From the NCBI RefSeq assembly GCF_902502825.2, contig NZ_LR723672.1, positions 142,960 to 206,959 on the forward strand: 64,000 bases of DNA. The letters run 5' to 3'. The position numbers and the translations under genes were made by a program. Source of the stretch: Pseudorhizobium flavum (GTDB taxonomy: Bacteria; Pseudomonadota; Alphaproteobacteria; Rhizobiales; Rhizobiaceae). Below the pieces are notes generated by a model. The model searched no databases. It was given only the letters and a program-made list of their open reading frames with translations, and was not told the DNA's origin. Below are positions 9,010 to 18,201 of the stretch, piece after piece; within the stretch, counting starts at the first letter, position 1, and the number at the start of each line of letters is the position of its first letter.

Positions 9010-9530
9010 GATGGCGCTGCCCGGGAGGACGCCACCGGGGGAGTCCGCCCGACGAATTCCCGCTCGCCCATCGTCTGATGCATTGGACCGTGCTTGTCCT
9101 CTGCCTCGTACAGGTACCGACGGCCTGGGCCATCCAGCGCACGCATATGGCGCACCTGTTCATGAAACCGCGCCCCTTCGACCTGTTCCTGCATCAGGTC
9201 CATGCCTGGAGCGGCTGGGCAATCCTTGGTCTTGTACTGGCGCAACTGGTCATGCGCCTTGCCTATGGCAGACCGCCGCCTGCCCGAGGCATGTCGGTCG
9301 TCGAGCGCATCATTGCCGCCGTTATGCATGTCGCGCTCTACGCCGTCTTGATCGCGCTGCCGGTCACCGGCACGATCGCCATGTATGTCACGTTCCGGAT
9401 TGCGCCGGTTCACAGCCTGCTGAGCTGGACGTTGCTCGTTCTTGTCCTCCTTCATGCCGCAGCGGCGCTCTGGCATCATTTCTGGCGCCGCGACGACGTC
9501 CTTTGGCGCATGATCCGGAAGCCGCGATGA
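9006..9530 (+). CDS. prokaryotic cytochrome b561
   Basis: A four-helix diheme membrane cytochrome of about 174 residues that exchanges electrons with the quinone pool. The histidines expected for haem ligation are visible in LAHRLMHWTVL (helix 1), FLHQVHAWSGW (helix 2), AVMHVALYAVL (helix 3) and LLHAAAALWHHF (helix 4). No ATG or GTG opens this frame before the first helix. The best start is TTG at 9006, overlapping the previous stop (TTGA) after a GAGG site. The ATG at 9011 leads into a different, non-cytochrome frame. The alternative is a truncated or frameshifted start. Its place after a nucleotide-salvage gene suggests a link between this metabolism and respiration. Confidence 0.82.
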   Translation: MRWRCPGGRHRGSPPDEFPLAHRLMHWTVLVLCLVQVPTAWAIQRTHMAHLFMKPRPFDLFLHQVHAWSGWAILGLVLAQLVMRLAYGRPPPARGMSVVERIIAAVMHVALYAVLIALPVTGTIAMYVTFRIAPVHSLLSWTLLVLVLLHAAAALWHHFWRRDDVLWRMIRKPR

Positions 9531-9573
9531 TGCCGACTTCGTTTCATGGCCGTCAGCCCGCGGGAAGCTGACA

Positions 9574-10845
9574 GTGGACCCGTTGATCGCCAGGTTGGGC
9601 TTGGCGCTCGCCATTGGCCTGCTGGTAGGTCTCGAGCGTGGCTGGCGCGAGCGCGACGCCCCGGATGGCGCGAGAACGGCCGGTATCCGCACCTATGCCA
9701 TTACCGGTCTTCTTGGCGGCCTGTTCGCCGCGCTCGCCAAGAGCGTCGCGGCACCATCGGTGCTGATCGCAGGGCTTCTGGCCTTCACCGCGGTCTTTGC
9801 CTGGTACAAGAGCCGCGAAGCCATTCAGGATGCGGATTTCAGCGTGACCGGTGTTGTCGCGGCCCTGGGCGTGTTCGTGCTCGGAGCACTGGCGGTTGCG
9901 GGGGATCACCGCGCCGCTGCCGCCGGAGGCACCGCACTTGCCGTCCTCCTCGCCAGTCGCGATCTGCTGCATGGTCTTCTCAGGCGCCTCTCCTGGATCG
10001 AGTTGCGCGCCGCGCTGGTGCTGGCGGTGATGACGGCGATCATCCTGCCGCTCCTCCCTGCGCAGGCGATCGATCCGTGGGGCGGCTTCAATCCGCAACA
10101 GATCTGGCTCTTCACAGTGCTGACGGCTGCAATCTCGTTCCTCGGCTATATTGCCGTCCGCCTGTTCGGAACCACACGTGGAGTGCTGGTGGGCGGATTG
10201 GCGGGGGCAGTGGTATCATCGACGGCGGTGACGCTGGCGCTCGCGCGTACGGCAACCGCAGGCGGCAATCCTTGGCCGCTGGCCGGAGCCGCCACGCTCG
10301 CCGCCGCCGTCTCGGTGCTCCGTGTTGCCGGCATCGTCGCGATCGTCTCACCATCAGTGCTCGGCGTCGCAGGACTTGCCATTCTTGCCGCGGTTCTGAC
10401 TTTCGTGATGTGCGGCGGGGTGTTTCTGTCGCGCGGTGCAGTTCCAACCGACGCTGGACAAATGCCACGCAACCCCTTCGAATTGTGGGCACTGCTGGCC
10501 TTTGCGATCCTCTTTGCTGTGGTTTCGACCATAAGTGCTGCAGTTTCGGTCGGGAACACTGGTGGCATGGTGGTCACGTCGGCGATCACCGGCACCTTCG
10601 ATATCGACGTTGCCGTGCTGAGCGCATTGCGGCTCCTTGGTGTCTCGGCAGACAGAGAGACTGTGGGGCACGCCGTGCTGCTCGCCCTGACAACGAACGC
10701 GGCTGGACGGTTGGTTGTCGCGGCCGGGACGGGGCCGGTGCGTTTTTGGCTCCCGATCGCGGTCGCCACCATTACGGCAGTCGGCTTGGGCTTCCTCGTC
10801 TTCGCGACACTTCCGCATTTCGACTGGCCTGGTACGCCGTCGTGA
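9574..10845 (+). CDS. MgtC-like / DUF4010 polytopic membrane protein
   Basis: The 423-residue protein is almost entirely hydrophobic, with about ten or more predicted membrane segments. It starts with an MgtC/SapB-like stretch (LALAIGLLVGLERGWRER) containing the GLERGWRER motif of that family, followed by a DUF4010 core rich in small residues. The function of DUF4010 proteins is not established; roles in ion transport or envelope stress have been proposed for MgtC relatives. The GTG start at 9574 has a GGGAAG site about eight bases before. It ends the operon that starts with prs, after a 43-bp gap, and is followed by an intergenic stretch with box C. Confidence 0.8.
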   Translation: MDPLIARLGLALAIGLLVGLERGWRERDAPDGARTAGIRTYAITGLLGGLFAALAKSVAAPSVLIAGLLAFTAVFAWYKSREAIQDADFSVTGVVAALGVFVLGALAVAGDHRAAAAGGTALAVLLASRDLLHGLLRRLSWIELRAALVLAVMTAIILPLLPAQAIDPWGGFNPQQIWLFTVLTAAISFLGYIAVRLFGTTRGVLVGGLAGAVVSSTAVTLALARTATAGGNPWPLAGAATLAAAVSVLRVAGIVAIVSPSVLGVAGLAILAAVLTFVMCGGVFLSRGAVPTDAGQMPRNPFELWALLAFAILFAVVSTISAAVSVGNTGGMVVTSAITGTFDIDVAVLSALRLLGVSADRETVGHAVLLALTTNAAGRLVVAAGTGPVRFWLPIAVATITAVGLGFLVFATLPHFDWPGTPS

Positions 10846-10906
10846 TTGGTCTCATCATGACGACAACACTATCTGGCTGGAACGGCTTTGCAGCATCGGA
10901 TTGGCA

Positions 10907-10920
10907 TTGATCCCGATCAA
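10907..10920. promoter_or_regulatory. FNR/FixK box C, exact consensus TTGATCCCGATCAA
   Basis: This site matches TTGAT-N4-ATCAA at all ten defined positions. A TAGAGT hexamer at 10943-10948 lies 32 bp from the box centre, the spacing expected of a -10 element when the activator is centred at about -41.5. It precedes the Cys/His small-protein gene and the multicopper oxidase gene. Confidence 0.75.
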
Positions 10921-10987
10921 ACAGGAAAACTTCCTGATGCGCTAGAGTTGAATCGAGGTGATTTGAGGTGGCTCTGGTGGCGAACGA

Positions 10988-11329
10988 TTGAGAACGGCTG
11001 TCGTGGCCGCGTTGGTATTCGCCTTTCTGACGGCGTCCTTGACGACTGCCCACACCTTGCCGTGTCCAGACCCGGCCAATACTCAAACCGTTTCGGCAAG
11101 CGCCAACGTGGACGGCGTTCTCGTGCATGCAGGTTATCATGGTAGCGGCAAGAGGACCGACAGAAGCCTCGATCAGTGCTGCCAAAAATACTGCCTCAAG
11201 TGCTTCAGCCTTGTGCCGCCTGCCGCCCTCTTCGATGGTGCCCCCGTGGTGAGGGATCATGCATTGCCGATCGAGACCCAATCGGCCGGCATTTCTGTCC
11301 ATCCTTCCCACGGGCCTCCCCGAAGCTGA
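10988..11329 (+). CDS. small secreted Cys/His protein preceding multicopper oxidase (copy A)
   Basis: A 113-residue ORF with an N-terminal signal peptide (about residues 1-21, ending TAHT) and a central cluster DQCCQKYCLKCF (four cysteines within ten residues), then a Pro/His-rich tail. The only in-frame start after the upstream TGA is TTG 10988. It is not recognised with certainty; it resembles DUF2946-like periplasmic proteins seen with copper genes. A paralogue with the same layout (signal peptide, CC...CxxC, proline-rich end with RPPK/GPPR) precedes the second multicopper oxidase at 33434-33808. The repeated pairing suggests a metal-binding or copper-delivery partner of the oxidase (inference). 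Confidence 0.6.
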   Translation: MRTAVVAALVFAFLTASLTTAHTLPCPDPANTQTVSASANVDGVLVHAGYHGSGKRTDRSLDQCCQKYCLKCFSLVPPAALFDGAPVVRDHALPIETQSAGISVHPSHGPPRS

Positions 11330-11430
11330 TCTGACCGAAACGACCCGATCGCGCATTGCGTCGCCGACCAGCGTCCGAAAGACGCACCGATCAGCTTGCC
11401 TGCCGATGCAGGCCACATCAGGAGTGAACC

Positions 11431-12945
11431 ATGAACAGACGTCGTTTTCTCACAACGATCATGACCGGGACCGCCGCCGTCGGCGCGGCTTCCGTCATCC
11501 GCCCCTTCGGCGCCCTGCCTCAGGCCTCGGCCGCCGCGCCACCGCTCAGGCTCGGAATTGCCAGCCGCACGATCGAGGTCAACGGCAAGGCAGCACGCGT
11601 GTTCGGATTGATGCAGCCTGACGGCAAGCAAGGGATCCAACTGGACGCTGGATCGAGTTTCGATGTCGAGCTTGCAAACGTGATCGATGAACCGACCATG
11701 ATCCACTGGCACGGCCTGACGCCGCCCTGGAAGATGGACGGCGTGCCGGACAATCCGATGGCCCTAATCAAGGCAGGCGAGGTCGTGCGCTATACCTTCC
11801 CTGTCGGTGCCGGCGGCACGCACTGGATGCACGCGCACACGCTTCAGGAGCAGAACCTGCTTGCCGCGCCACTTGTCGTCCGCACCGCGGCCGACAGGGA
11901 ACGGGATGAACAGAACGTCGTCATCCTCCTGCACGACTTTTCCTTTACGCCGGCCGAGGAACTGCTGGCCAGGCTCAAGAGCGGACAAGCCCACGACGCC
12001 CGGTCGAGTGTACCTGCGACAGGGCAAGGGAAAATGGCCGGAATGCCGATGATGGATCATTCCGCCATGGGGCACGGCAATATGGAGATGGATGGCATGA
12101 ACAAGGGCGGCATGCCCGGAATGGACATGGGCACAATGGGGGCCATGGACCTCAACGACATCGATTATGATGCCTACCTGGCCAACGATCGAACGCTCGA
12201 CGATCCCGAAGTCGTGCAAGTGGAAAAAGGCGGCCGCGTCCGCCTGCGCATTATCAATGGCGCGACTGCCACAGCCTTCACCATCGACACCGGCGTCGTG
12301 CAGGGAACGCTCGTTGCTGTCGACGGCCAGGAGGTCGAACCGGTCGACGGCAAAACATTGCCGATCAGCATGGGTCAACGCCTCGATATCCGCTTGGAAC
12401 TGCCTCAAGGAGCCGGAACCTATCCTGTTCTGGCCCTGCGGGAAGGGGCAATGGAACGCACGGGCGTGATCCTCGCCACAGCCGGAGCCCCCATCCAGCG
12501 TATCGCTTCCATTGCCGAGGCCGACGGTCCGATCGTGGGCAATTCCCTCGAGCAGCGCCTGCGGGCCGTAAGGCCGCTGGCCGTTCGTCCGGCAGACAGA
12601 CGTTTCGAGATCGCCCTGACCGGCCAGATGCAAAGCTATGTATGGGGCATGGACGGCGCCTCGGATATGCGCACGCGTCAAGGGGAGCGGATAGAGATCA
12701 CGATGCGCAACGCATCCATGATGGCGCATCCGATGCACCTGCACGGTCATCATTTCCAGGTAATCAACGTGAACGGCACCGCAATCTCCGGGGCCGTGCG
12801 CGATACGGCGCTAGTGCCACCCGGCGAAACCCTGACCTTCGTCTTCGATGCCAGCAATCCGGGCAAGTGGCCGCTGCACTGCCATCACCTCTACCACATG
12901 GCGACCGGCATGATGGCCTACGTCACCTATGAGGATCTTGGCTAG
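11431..12945 (+). CDS. Tat-exported multicopper oxidase, CueO/CopA-like (copy A)
   Basis: The 504-residue protein starts with a Tat signal (MNRRRFL, then a hydrophobic stretch to about residue 35). It contains all four copper-ligand segments: IHWHG, HWMHAH, HPMHLHGHHF and LHCHHLYHM. Between domains 1 and 2 is a methionine/histidine-rich insert (about residues 197-235, with MAGMPMMDH, MGHGNMEM and MPGMDMG), as in cuprous oxidases that detoxify Cu(I) in the periplasm. ATG 11431 follows AGGAG. It is 101 bp downstream of the small Cys/His gene and shares box C. A paralogue lies at 31904-33355. Confidence 0.93.
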   Translation: MNRRRFLTTIMTGTAAVGAASVIRPFGALPQASAAAPPLRLGIASRTIEVNGKAARVFGLMQPDGKQGIQLDAGSSFDVELANVIDEPTMIHWHGLTPPWKMDGVPDNPMALIKAGEVVRYTFPVGAGGTHWMHAHTLQEQNLLAAPLVVRTAADRERDEQNVVILLHDFSFTPAEELLARLKSGQAHDARSSVPATGQGKMAGMPMMDHSAMGHGNMEMDGMNKGGMPGMDMGTMGAMDLNDIDYDAYLANDRTLDDPEVVQVEKGGRVRLRIINGATATAFTIDTGVVQGTLVAVDGQEVEPVDGKTLPISMGQRLDIRLELPQGAGTYPVLALREGAMERTGVILATAGAPIQRIASIAEADGPIVGNSLEQRLRAVRPLAVRPADRRFEIALTGQMQSYVWGMDGASDMRTRQGERIEITMRNASMMAHPMHLHGHHFQVINVNGTAISGAVRDTALVPPGETLTFVFDASNPGKWPLHCHHLYHMATGMMAYVTYEDLG

Positions 12946-13001
12946 AACCTGTCGTTGCCTGGTGCCGGAATCCGAGCCGGCACCACGACGACTGTGCATC
13001 C

Positions 13002-13015
13002 TTAACCTCGATCAA
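13002..13015. promoter_or_regulatory. FNR/FixK-like box D, TTAACCTCGATCAA
   Basis: The right half ATCAA is exact; the left half TTAAC matches three of five. A TACAAA hexamer at 13040-13045 is placed about 34 bp from the box centre, a plausible -10. It lies 100 bp before the type II GAPDH gene. Confidence 0.6.
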
Positions 13016-13114
13016 AGATGCAGCCGCCGAGCGCTGGCATACAAAATGGTGCTCTTTCCTCTTAAGGCGGCGGGAAGCGGCGCGATCGAACTTTCGTTTC
13101 TAAGGATTTCTGGA

Positions 13115-14155
13115 ATGACACAGCACAGTTCCATCCGGGTTGCCGTGAACGGCTATGGCGTAATCGGCAAGCGGGTGGCCGACGCCGTGCGTCTTCAGGC
13201 TGATATGGAACTCGTCGGTGTCTGCGACATCGCGAGCGACTGGCGCCTGCGCCCGCTTGAAGAGAAGGCGATTCCGCTCTACGCGGCGTCCGATGAGACG
13301 GCTGGCCCGATGAGGGCATCCGGCTTGTCGGTCGCCGGTACGCTCGATGCGCTGCTCCAGACCGCGGACATCGTCGTCGACTGCACACCCAAGCGCGTCG
13401 CCGCAACCAACGTCGAGCGGTACCGGGCCCGCGGCATCAAGTTCATCGTCCATGGCGGCGAGAAACACGCCGTGACCGGACACTCTTTCGTCGCAGAAAG
13501 CTCCTTTGCGAGCGCGATCGGCCGCCAGTCGACGCGCGTTGTGTCCTGCAACACGACCTCCATCGTTCGCACGCTTTCCGTCTTGAAGCGGGCCGGCCTG
13601 CTCAAACGCGCGCGCGGCACGCTGCTGAGGCGCGCCACCGATCCGTGGGAAAGCCATGAAGGCGGGATCATGAACACGCTCGTGCCCGAGCCCGAGATCC
13701 CGAGTCATCAGGGACCAGACGCCCAGAGCGTCGACCCCGACCTCGACGTGGTGACCATGGCCGTCAAGGTTCCCGAGACGCTGGCGCATCTCCATTATTG
13801 GTCCGTCCAGATGACCCGGGCGGCCGAGAAGGAGGAGGTGCTCGGGGCTTTCGGCGCTTCGTCGCGGATCGCGCTGATCCGAACCACGGACGGGCTCACC
13901 GCGATCAATACCGTGAAGGAGCTGATGGCCGACCTCGGCCGGCCGCACGACAATCTCTACGAGGTGGCGCTCTGGGAAGACATGCTGCGCACGGAAGGCG
14001 ACGAGCTGTTCTACGCCTACATGGTCGACAACCAGGCGATCGTCATTCCCGAGACGATCGATGCCATCCGCGCCTTGACCGGCCTCGCATCGGGTGCCGA
14101 CTCTTCAATCGCGCTGACGAACGCGTCGCTCGGCATCCGGCAGCGGTTGTTCTAA
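13115..14155 (+). CDS. type II (archaeal-type) glyceraldehyde-3-phosphate dehydrogenase, copy A
   Basis: A 346-residue enzyme with the nucleotide-binding start RVAVNGYGVIGKRVADAV and the archaeal-type segments VDCTPKRVAATN and GGEKHAVTGHSF. The catalytic motif VVSCNTTSIVRT puts the active cysteine at about residue 145. These match archaeal GAPDH (about Cys140), which accepts NAD or NADP, and not the bacterial GapA class (SCTTN). It oxidises glyceraldehyde 3-phosphate, the second product of phosphoketolase, to 1,3-bisphosphoglycerate. ATG 13115 follows AAGGA. A second, very similar copy is at 47801-48835. Type II GAPDH is uncommon in bacteria, which suggests acquisition by transfer. Confidence 0.92.
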   Translation: MTQHSSIRVAVNGYGVIGKRVADAVRLQADMELVGVCDIASDWRLRPLEEKAIPLYAASDETAGPMRASGLSVAGTLDALLQTADIVVDCTPKRVAATNVERYRARGIKFIVHGGEKHAVTGHSFVAESSFASAIGRQSTRVVSCNTTSIVRTLSVLKRAGLLKRARGTLLRRATDPWESHEGGIMNTLVPEPEIPSHQGPDAQSVDPDLDVVTMAVKVPETLAHLHYWSVQMTRAAEKEEVLGAFGASSRIALIRTTDGLTAINTVKELMADLGRPHDNLYEVALWEDMLRTEGDELFYAYMVDNQAIVIPETIDAIRALTGLASGADSSIALTNASLGIRQRLF

Positions 14156-14194
14156 CGCGATGCGCGGCGGCCGCCTATAACCGGGGTAAAGCGC

Positions 14195-15793
14195 GTGAGC
14201 TCGCGGTTGTTCAGGATCGTCGCCGCCGCAGTCTCATTGACTCTGCTCTATCTAGCCGAGCGGCGCCGCGGCGTCGCCGCCGATGCCTCGGCCCTGCCAG
14301 TTCGCCTACGCCAGACGCTCGATGAGCTCGGCGGAACCTTCATCAAGATCGGTCAGGCCCTCAGCATGCGGCCCGACCTGTTCCCGGAGGACTATCTCAG
14401 GCAACTGCGCGACCTGCGCGAGCGTGCCCGGCCATTTTCCTCGACAGAGGCCAGGGCGGAACTTGAGCGCGCCTTGCGCCGGCCGGTCGAACAGGTGTTC
14501 CAGACATTCGACAGCGAACCTTTCGCAGCCGCTTCGATCGCCCAGGTCCATCGCGCCACCCTGCCCGACGGCCAGGAGGTGATCGTCAAGATAAGGCGCC
14601 CGCACATGCGGGAGCGGATCGACAGCGACATGCGGATACTCGTTGCCGTTGCCCGGATCGCCGGCGCGGCGATCCCGAGCTTCCGCCGCCTGCAGCCCGA
14701 GCGCCTCGCCCGCGAAATGTGGGCCAATCTCCGGCGCGAGACTGACCTTCTCCAGGAAGCGCGAAACATTCGACGATTTTCTGATGCCTACAGGCAGCGC
14801 ACCGACGTCTACGTGCCGGAAGCATTCGAAACGCTATCAAGCGAAGCAATCCTCGTCCAGGTCATGAGCCATGGCCGATCGATCGAGGATTCGGCCATAT
14901 CGCAGGACGGTTCGCGGATCGCGGGCGTCCTGGTCGATTTCTATCTTGAGCAACTGCTGACGACCGGTCTGTTTCATGGCGATCCGCATCCCGGCAATCT
15001 CTTCGTTATGGAGGACGGCCGGATCTGCTTTCACGATTTCGGGCTCGTGGGCCATCTTGACCACACGACACGGCGCAATCTCGGGATCTTTCTCCAGGCG
15101 TTCGTTCACCAGGACGCCGGATGGATGCTCGACGCGGCCATCGCTCTTTCGCTGATCGACCGGCAGGCGGAACGCACGGCATTCGTGCAGGGTATCGAAG
15201 AAATCCTCAGCGACTATTCCTCGCTGCCGCTGAAGGACTGGTCTATCGCCGATGCTTTCCTCAGGGTGATGCGGCTCGGTGACGGCGCCCACGTCGTCGT
15301 TCCCTATAACCTCATGATTTTCGTCAGGGCGCTTTTTCTGATTGAGGGCTGCCTGCGCCGGCTCGATCCCAACTTCAATGTGCTGGCTACGATCATTGCC
15401 AAAGGCGAGGCCGCGTTGGCGCACACGCTGGGCGGCAGGCCTGACCCGGCAGCCATGGCGCGTCTCAAAACCGAGCTGGCGCTCTCCGCAGAGGACCTGC
15501 CCTCGCTGTTGGCCTCCTGGCTTCATCGCGCCCATCAGGACGGCGGAGACCTAGCCCTTGGTGTGCGTGTCCATCAATCGGACGAAACCGAGCGGCGGCT
15601 CGACCGCCGGGCGGCTCTCGCGGCGCTGGCGCTTCTGTCGGCTGGAATGCTGGTCACGTCCGCGCTGTTGGCGCAAGCGCATATTGGACCTGAGGTGATA
15701 GGGCTGCCCGTCACGGCCCTGATCGGATTTATCGTGGCGATCTGGATCTGCATGCGCGTCCTGCGGTGGATTAACATACTGTGGCGACGATGA
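14195..15793 (+). CDS. ABC1/UbiB-family atypical kinase-like membrane protein
   Basis: The 532-residue protein has an N-terminal hydrophobic stretch, then the UbiB hallmark KxGQ segment (FIKIGQALSMRPDLFP), an alanine-rich loop (SIAQVHRA), the lysine VIVKIRRP, and the catalytic loop HGDPHPGN with metal-binding HDFGLVG. It ends in two membrane helices (about residues 470-525). UbiB/ABC1 proteins support ubiquinone synthesis or lipid handling through an ATPase activity. Here it is probably a paralogue of the chromosomal ubiB. GTG 14195 starts 39 bp after the GAPDH stop, so it is likely co-transcribed. A cardiolipin synthase gene follows, hinting at membrane or quinone adjustment under the same conditions. 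Confidence 0.88.
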   Translation: MSSRLFRIVAAAVSLTLLYLAERRRGVAADASALPVRLRQTLDELGGTFIKIGQALSMRPDLFPEDYLRQLRDLRERARPFSSTEARAELERALRRPVEQVFQTFDSEPFAAASIAQVHRATLPDGQEVIVKIRRPHMRERIDSDMRILVAVARIAGAAIPSFRRLQPERLAREMWANLRRETDLLQEARNIRRFSDAYRQRTDVYVPEAFETLSSEAILVQVMSHGRSIEDSAISQDGSRIAGVLVDFYLEQLLTTGLFHGDPHPGNLFVMEDGRICFHDFGLVGHLDHTTRRNLGIFLQAFVHQDAGWMLDAAIALSLIDRQAERTAFVQGIEEILSDYSSLPLKDWSIADAFLRVMRLGDGAHVVVPYNLMIFVRALFLIEGCLRRLDPNFNVLATIIAKGEAALAHTLGGRPDPAAMARLKTELALSAEDLPSLLASWLHRAHQDGGDLALGVRVHQSDETERRLDRRAALAALALLSAGMLVTSALLAQAHIGPEVIGLPVTALIGFIVAIWICMRVLRWINILWRR

Positions 15794-15946
15794 GCGCTGC
15801 GGCGGTGCGGGCGCACCTGCACCGCCGCGCGCAGCGGACGGGCGGAGATCACAGGACCGTGGAAGCCGAAGATCCTGGGATCGAACGAACGCTGCTACTC
15901 CACTCCTCAACCTTCGCGGAAAACATAGGCACACGGGACGACGGCG

Positions 15947-17383
15947 ATGGCGCTTATTGAGAACGAAGCCTGGGCGATCGCCTACTTGGTAGTGGAATGG
16001 ACAATCCGCATTGTCATGGTTTTTGTCGTGCCCTTTCGACGTTCGCCCGACGCCGCGCGCAGCTGGCTGCTGCTAATATTTTTCCTGCCCCTTCCTGCAC
16101 TTGCGGTCTATCTTGTTATCGGCAGACCGACCTATCCCCGCTGGCGCAGGGAACGCTTCGCCAGATTGCCGGAGGTCCTGGTCGCGGCATCGAAAGAGAT
16201 TGCCCATTCTCACTTCTGCCGCCGTCCCGACTTGCCAGGCTCGCTGGCGGGACCGGCGCTCCTGATTGAAACCCTCGGCCAGTTCCCCGCGCTTTCTGGC
16301 AACAACGTCGAACTTCTTTCCAATTATGAGGGTGTTATCGACCGCATGGTCGTCGACATCGATCATGCGGAACGAACTGTCCATCTCCTGTTCTACATAT
16401 TCGCAGACGACCGGACGGGTCTGCGCGTAATAGAAGCATTGGAACGGGCGGTCCTGCGAGGTGTCACATGCAGGGTACTGATTGATGCCATCGGGTCCCG
16501 GCAATGGCGGCACCAGGTGACGAGGCTGCTAACCCGAGCAGGTGTGGACGTTCAATTCGCTCTGAAGGTGGGGATCTTTCGGCACAGATCGGCGCGTGCC
16601 GACCTGCGTAATCACCGTAAGGTTGCCGTCATAGACAGCCGCATCGGCTATATCGGCTCCCAGAACATAACAAACGCCCTATCTGCCTCCAACATCGCAA
16701 ACGAGGAGTTGGTCGCACGAGTTGTCGGCCCGATCACGACAGAGCTGCAAGCCGTCTTTGTCGCCGACTGGTTCATGGAAACGGAGGAGGAACTGGCGGT
16801 ATCCGCCCTTTTTCCACACCATCATCCCGATGCCGGGGCCGTTGCACAGGTCCTTCCAAGCGGTCCTGACTACCCGAACGCAGGGATTGGCAATGTAATT
16901 GCGGCTCTGGTTCACGGCGCAAGCAAGCGTGTCGTGATCACGACGCCCTACTTCGTCCCGGACGAACCTCTCCTTCAAGCACTCAAAACCGCCGTGCTGC
17001 GTGGGGTGGAGGTGCGTTTGCTGGTCTCGCGTCTCACGGATCACATCCTGGTGAAATTGGCGCAGCAATCCTACTACTCCGAACTCCTCCAGGCCGGTGT
17101 CCAAGTGCATCTCTATGAGGAGGTCTTTCTGCACGCCAAGCATATGATGTTTGATGATGAGATCTCGCTGCTGGGTTCCAGCAATGTCGACATCCGCTCT
17201 TTTGTCCTCAACGCCGAGGTAAGCCTTATCGTTTTTGACAAGGGTGTCACGGAACAGTTGCGCCGTGAGCAAGTGCGCTGCTTCGACAACACCGCGACGC
17301 TCACGCTCGACGGTTGGGAAAAACGTCCAATGATCCACAAGATTGGCGAGAACCTGGCGCGGCTGGCGAGCCCTCTCCTGTGA
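15947..17383 (+). CDS. cls: cardiolipin synthase (phospholipase D family)
   Basis: The 478-residue protein has two N-terminal membrane segments (about residues 8-25 and 40-60) and two HKD motifs: HRKVAVID with GSQN (about 225) and HAKHMMFD with GSSN (about 400). This is the bacterial Cls layout, joining two phosphatidylglycerols to cardiolipin and glycerol at the inner membrane. ATG 15947 lies 154 bp after the UbiB-like gene with no recognised terminator between. The A+T content and codon use are a little less extreme than in the upstream genes. The 148 bp downstream, to the convergent DUF6629 gene, holds nothing recognised. Confidence 0.92.
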   Translation: MALIENEAWAIAYLVVEWTIRIVMVFVVPFRRSPDAARSWLLLIFFLPLPALAVYLVIGRPTYPRWRRERFARLPEVLVAASKEIAHSHFCRRPDLPGSLAGPALLIETLGQFPALSGNNVELLSNYEGVIDRMVVDIDHAERTVHLLFYIFADDRTGLRVIEALERAVLRGVTCRVLIDAIGSRQWRHQVTRLLTRAGVDVQFALKVGIFRHRSARADLRNHRKVAVIDSRIGYIGSQNITNALSASNIANEELVARVVGPITTELQAVFVADWFMETEEELAVSALFPHHHPDAGAVAQVLPSGPDYPNAGIGNVIAALVHGASKRVVITTPYFVPDEPLLQALKTAVLRGVEVRLLVSRLTDHILVKLAQQSYYSELLQAGVQVHLYEEVFLHAKHMMFDDEISLLGSSNVDIRSFVLNAEVSLIVFDKGVTEQLRREQVRCFDNTATLTLDGWEKRPMIHKIGENLARLASPLL

Positions 17384-17531
17384 ACAGCATCAGCGGCTTC
17401 CAAATGGAGCAATCGAACGCAACGCGATGGCCCACTTCGGCTGCGGGTGCATATGGGCGTATTCGTCGTGCGGATCTTGCTCTACGCTCGCACTTGGCAC
17501 GGCAAACGCCGGCAATGCGACCGTACAGCGA

Positions 17532-18200
17532 TCACGCCAGTGCGGGCCTGGCTCGTCTGCGCCACATCAGCGCCAGGAGATAGAGGGAGATCACCGCACC
17601 GCCGAAGCAGAACACCGAGATATAGGCGTAGGAGAAGAACGCATAGGTGATGACGAGGACGCCGGCGACGAGCAGGCCGAAAATCTTGATCTCCCAGCCT
17701 CGCACCAGCAGGAAGGGCACGATGACGACAGCGACGTAGATCGCGTAGGTCACGGTCCGGGAGACGAGCCCGTCGAGCAGATTGATGTCCTGATAGCGAA
17801 CTGCCCAACGCAGGAAGGTCGTTGCCAGCCAGCCGTCATGGACAAAGTACGGAATGAACTGCAGGCCGCCCAGCATCGCGCCCGCGATGACGAACAAAAG
17901 GATGAGGTTCCGGCGCCCACCGCCCTCCAGGAAGTAGGCCGACAGAGGTACCCAGATCGGCCAGGCAATCCAGGTGAAGAACATGTAGAGCAAGGAATAC
18001 TGGCCGACGCGATGCGTGTTGCCTGCGTGGCCCTCGATCCAGATCAAACCCTCCACCAGTTGCTGCAGACCGAACAGAAGCGGAAGGGTTGCGATCATCA
18101 GATAGCGGCGATCTGCCCGCCAGGCCGACGCGCCCGCCACCGCGCCGCCCGGGATGAGGACGGCGGCGGCACCCAGACTGACCTCCGCGGAAAGGCACAT
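17532..18200 (-). CDS. DUF6629-type seven-helix membrane protein, copy A
   Basis: This 222-residue hydrophobic protein has about seven membrane segments and almost no soluble domain. Conserved features shared with the second copy (35807-36490) are the MCLSA start, LFGLQQLVEGLIW, a YMFF helix, YFLE, a QF/QYxPYF-HDGWL loop and the FGLLVAGVLxxTYAFF...AYISVFCFGGA end. It matches my memory of the family DUF6629, whose function is unknown. It is the last gene of the minus-strand operon DUF2934-glgP-CBS/BON-hydroxyacid dehydrogenase, and starts one base after the upstream stop. Conserved Gln, Glu, His and Trp residues inside helices could bind a cofactor or quinone, but this is speculation. Confidence 0.75.
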   Translation of the reverse strand: MCLSAEVSLGAAAVLIPGGAVAGASAWRADRRYLMIATLPLLFGLQQLVEGLIWIEGHAGNTHRVGQYSLLYMFFTWIAWPIWVPLSAYFLEGGGRRNLILLFVIAGAMLGGLQFIPYFVHDGWLATTFLRWAVRYQDINLLDGLVSRTVTYAIYVAVVIVPFLLVRGWEIKIFGLLVAGVLVITYAFFSYAYISVFCFGGAVISLYLLALMWRRRARPALA

Positions 18201-18201
18201 C

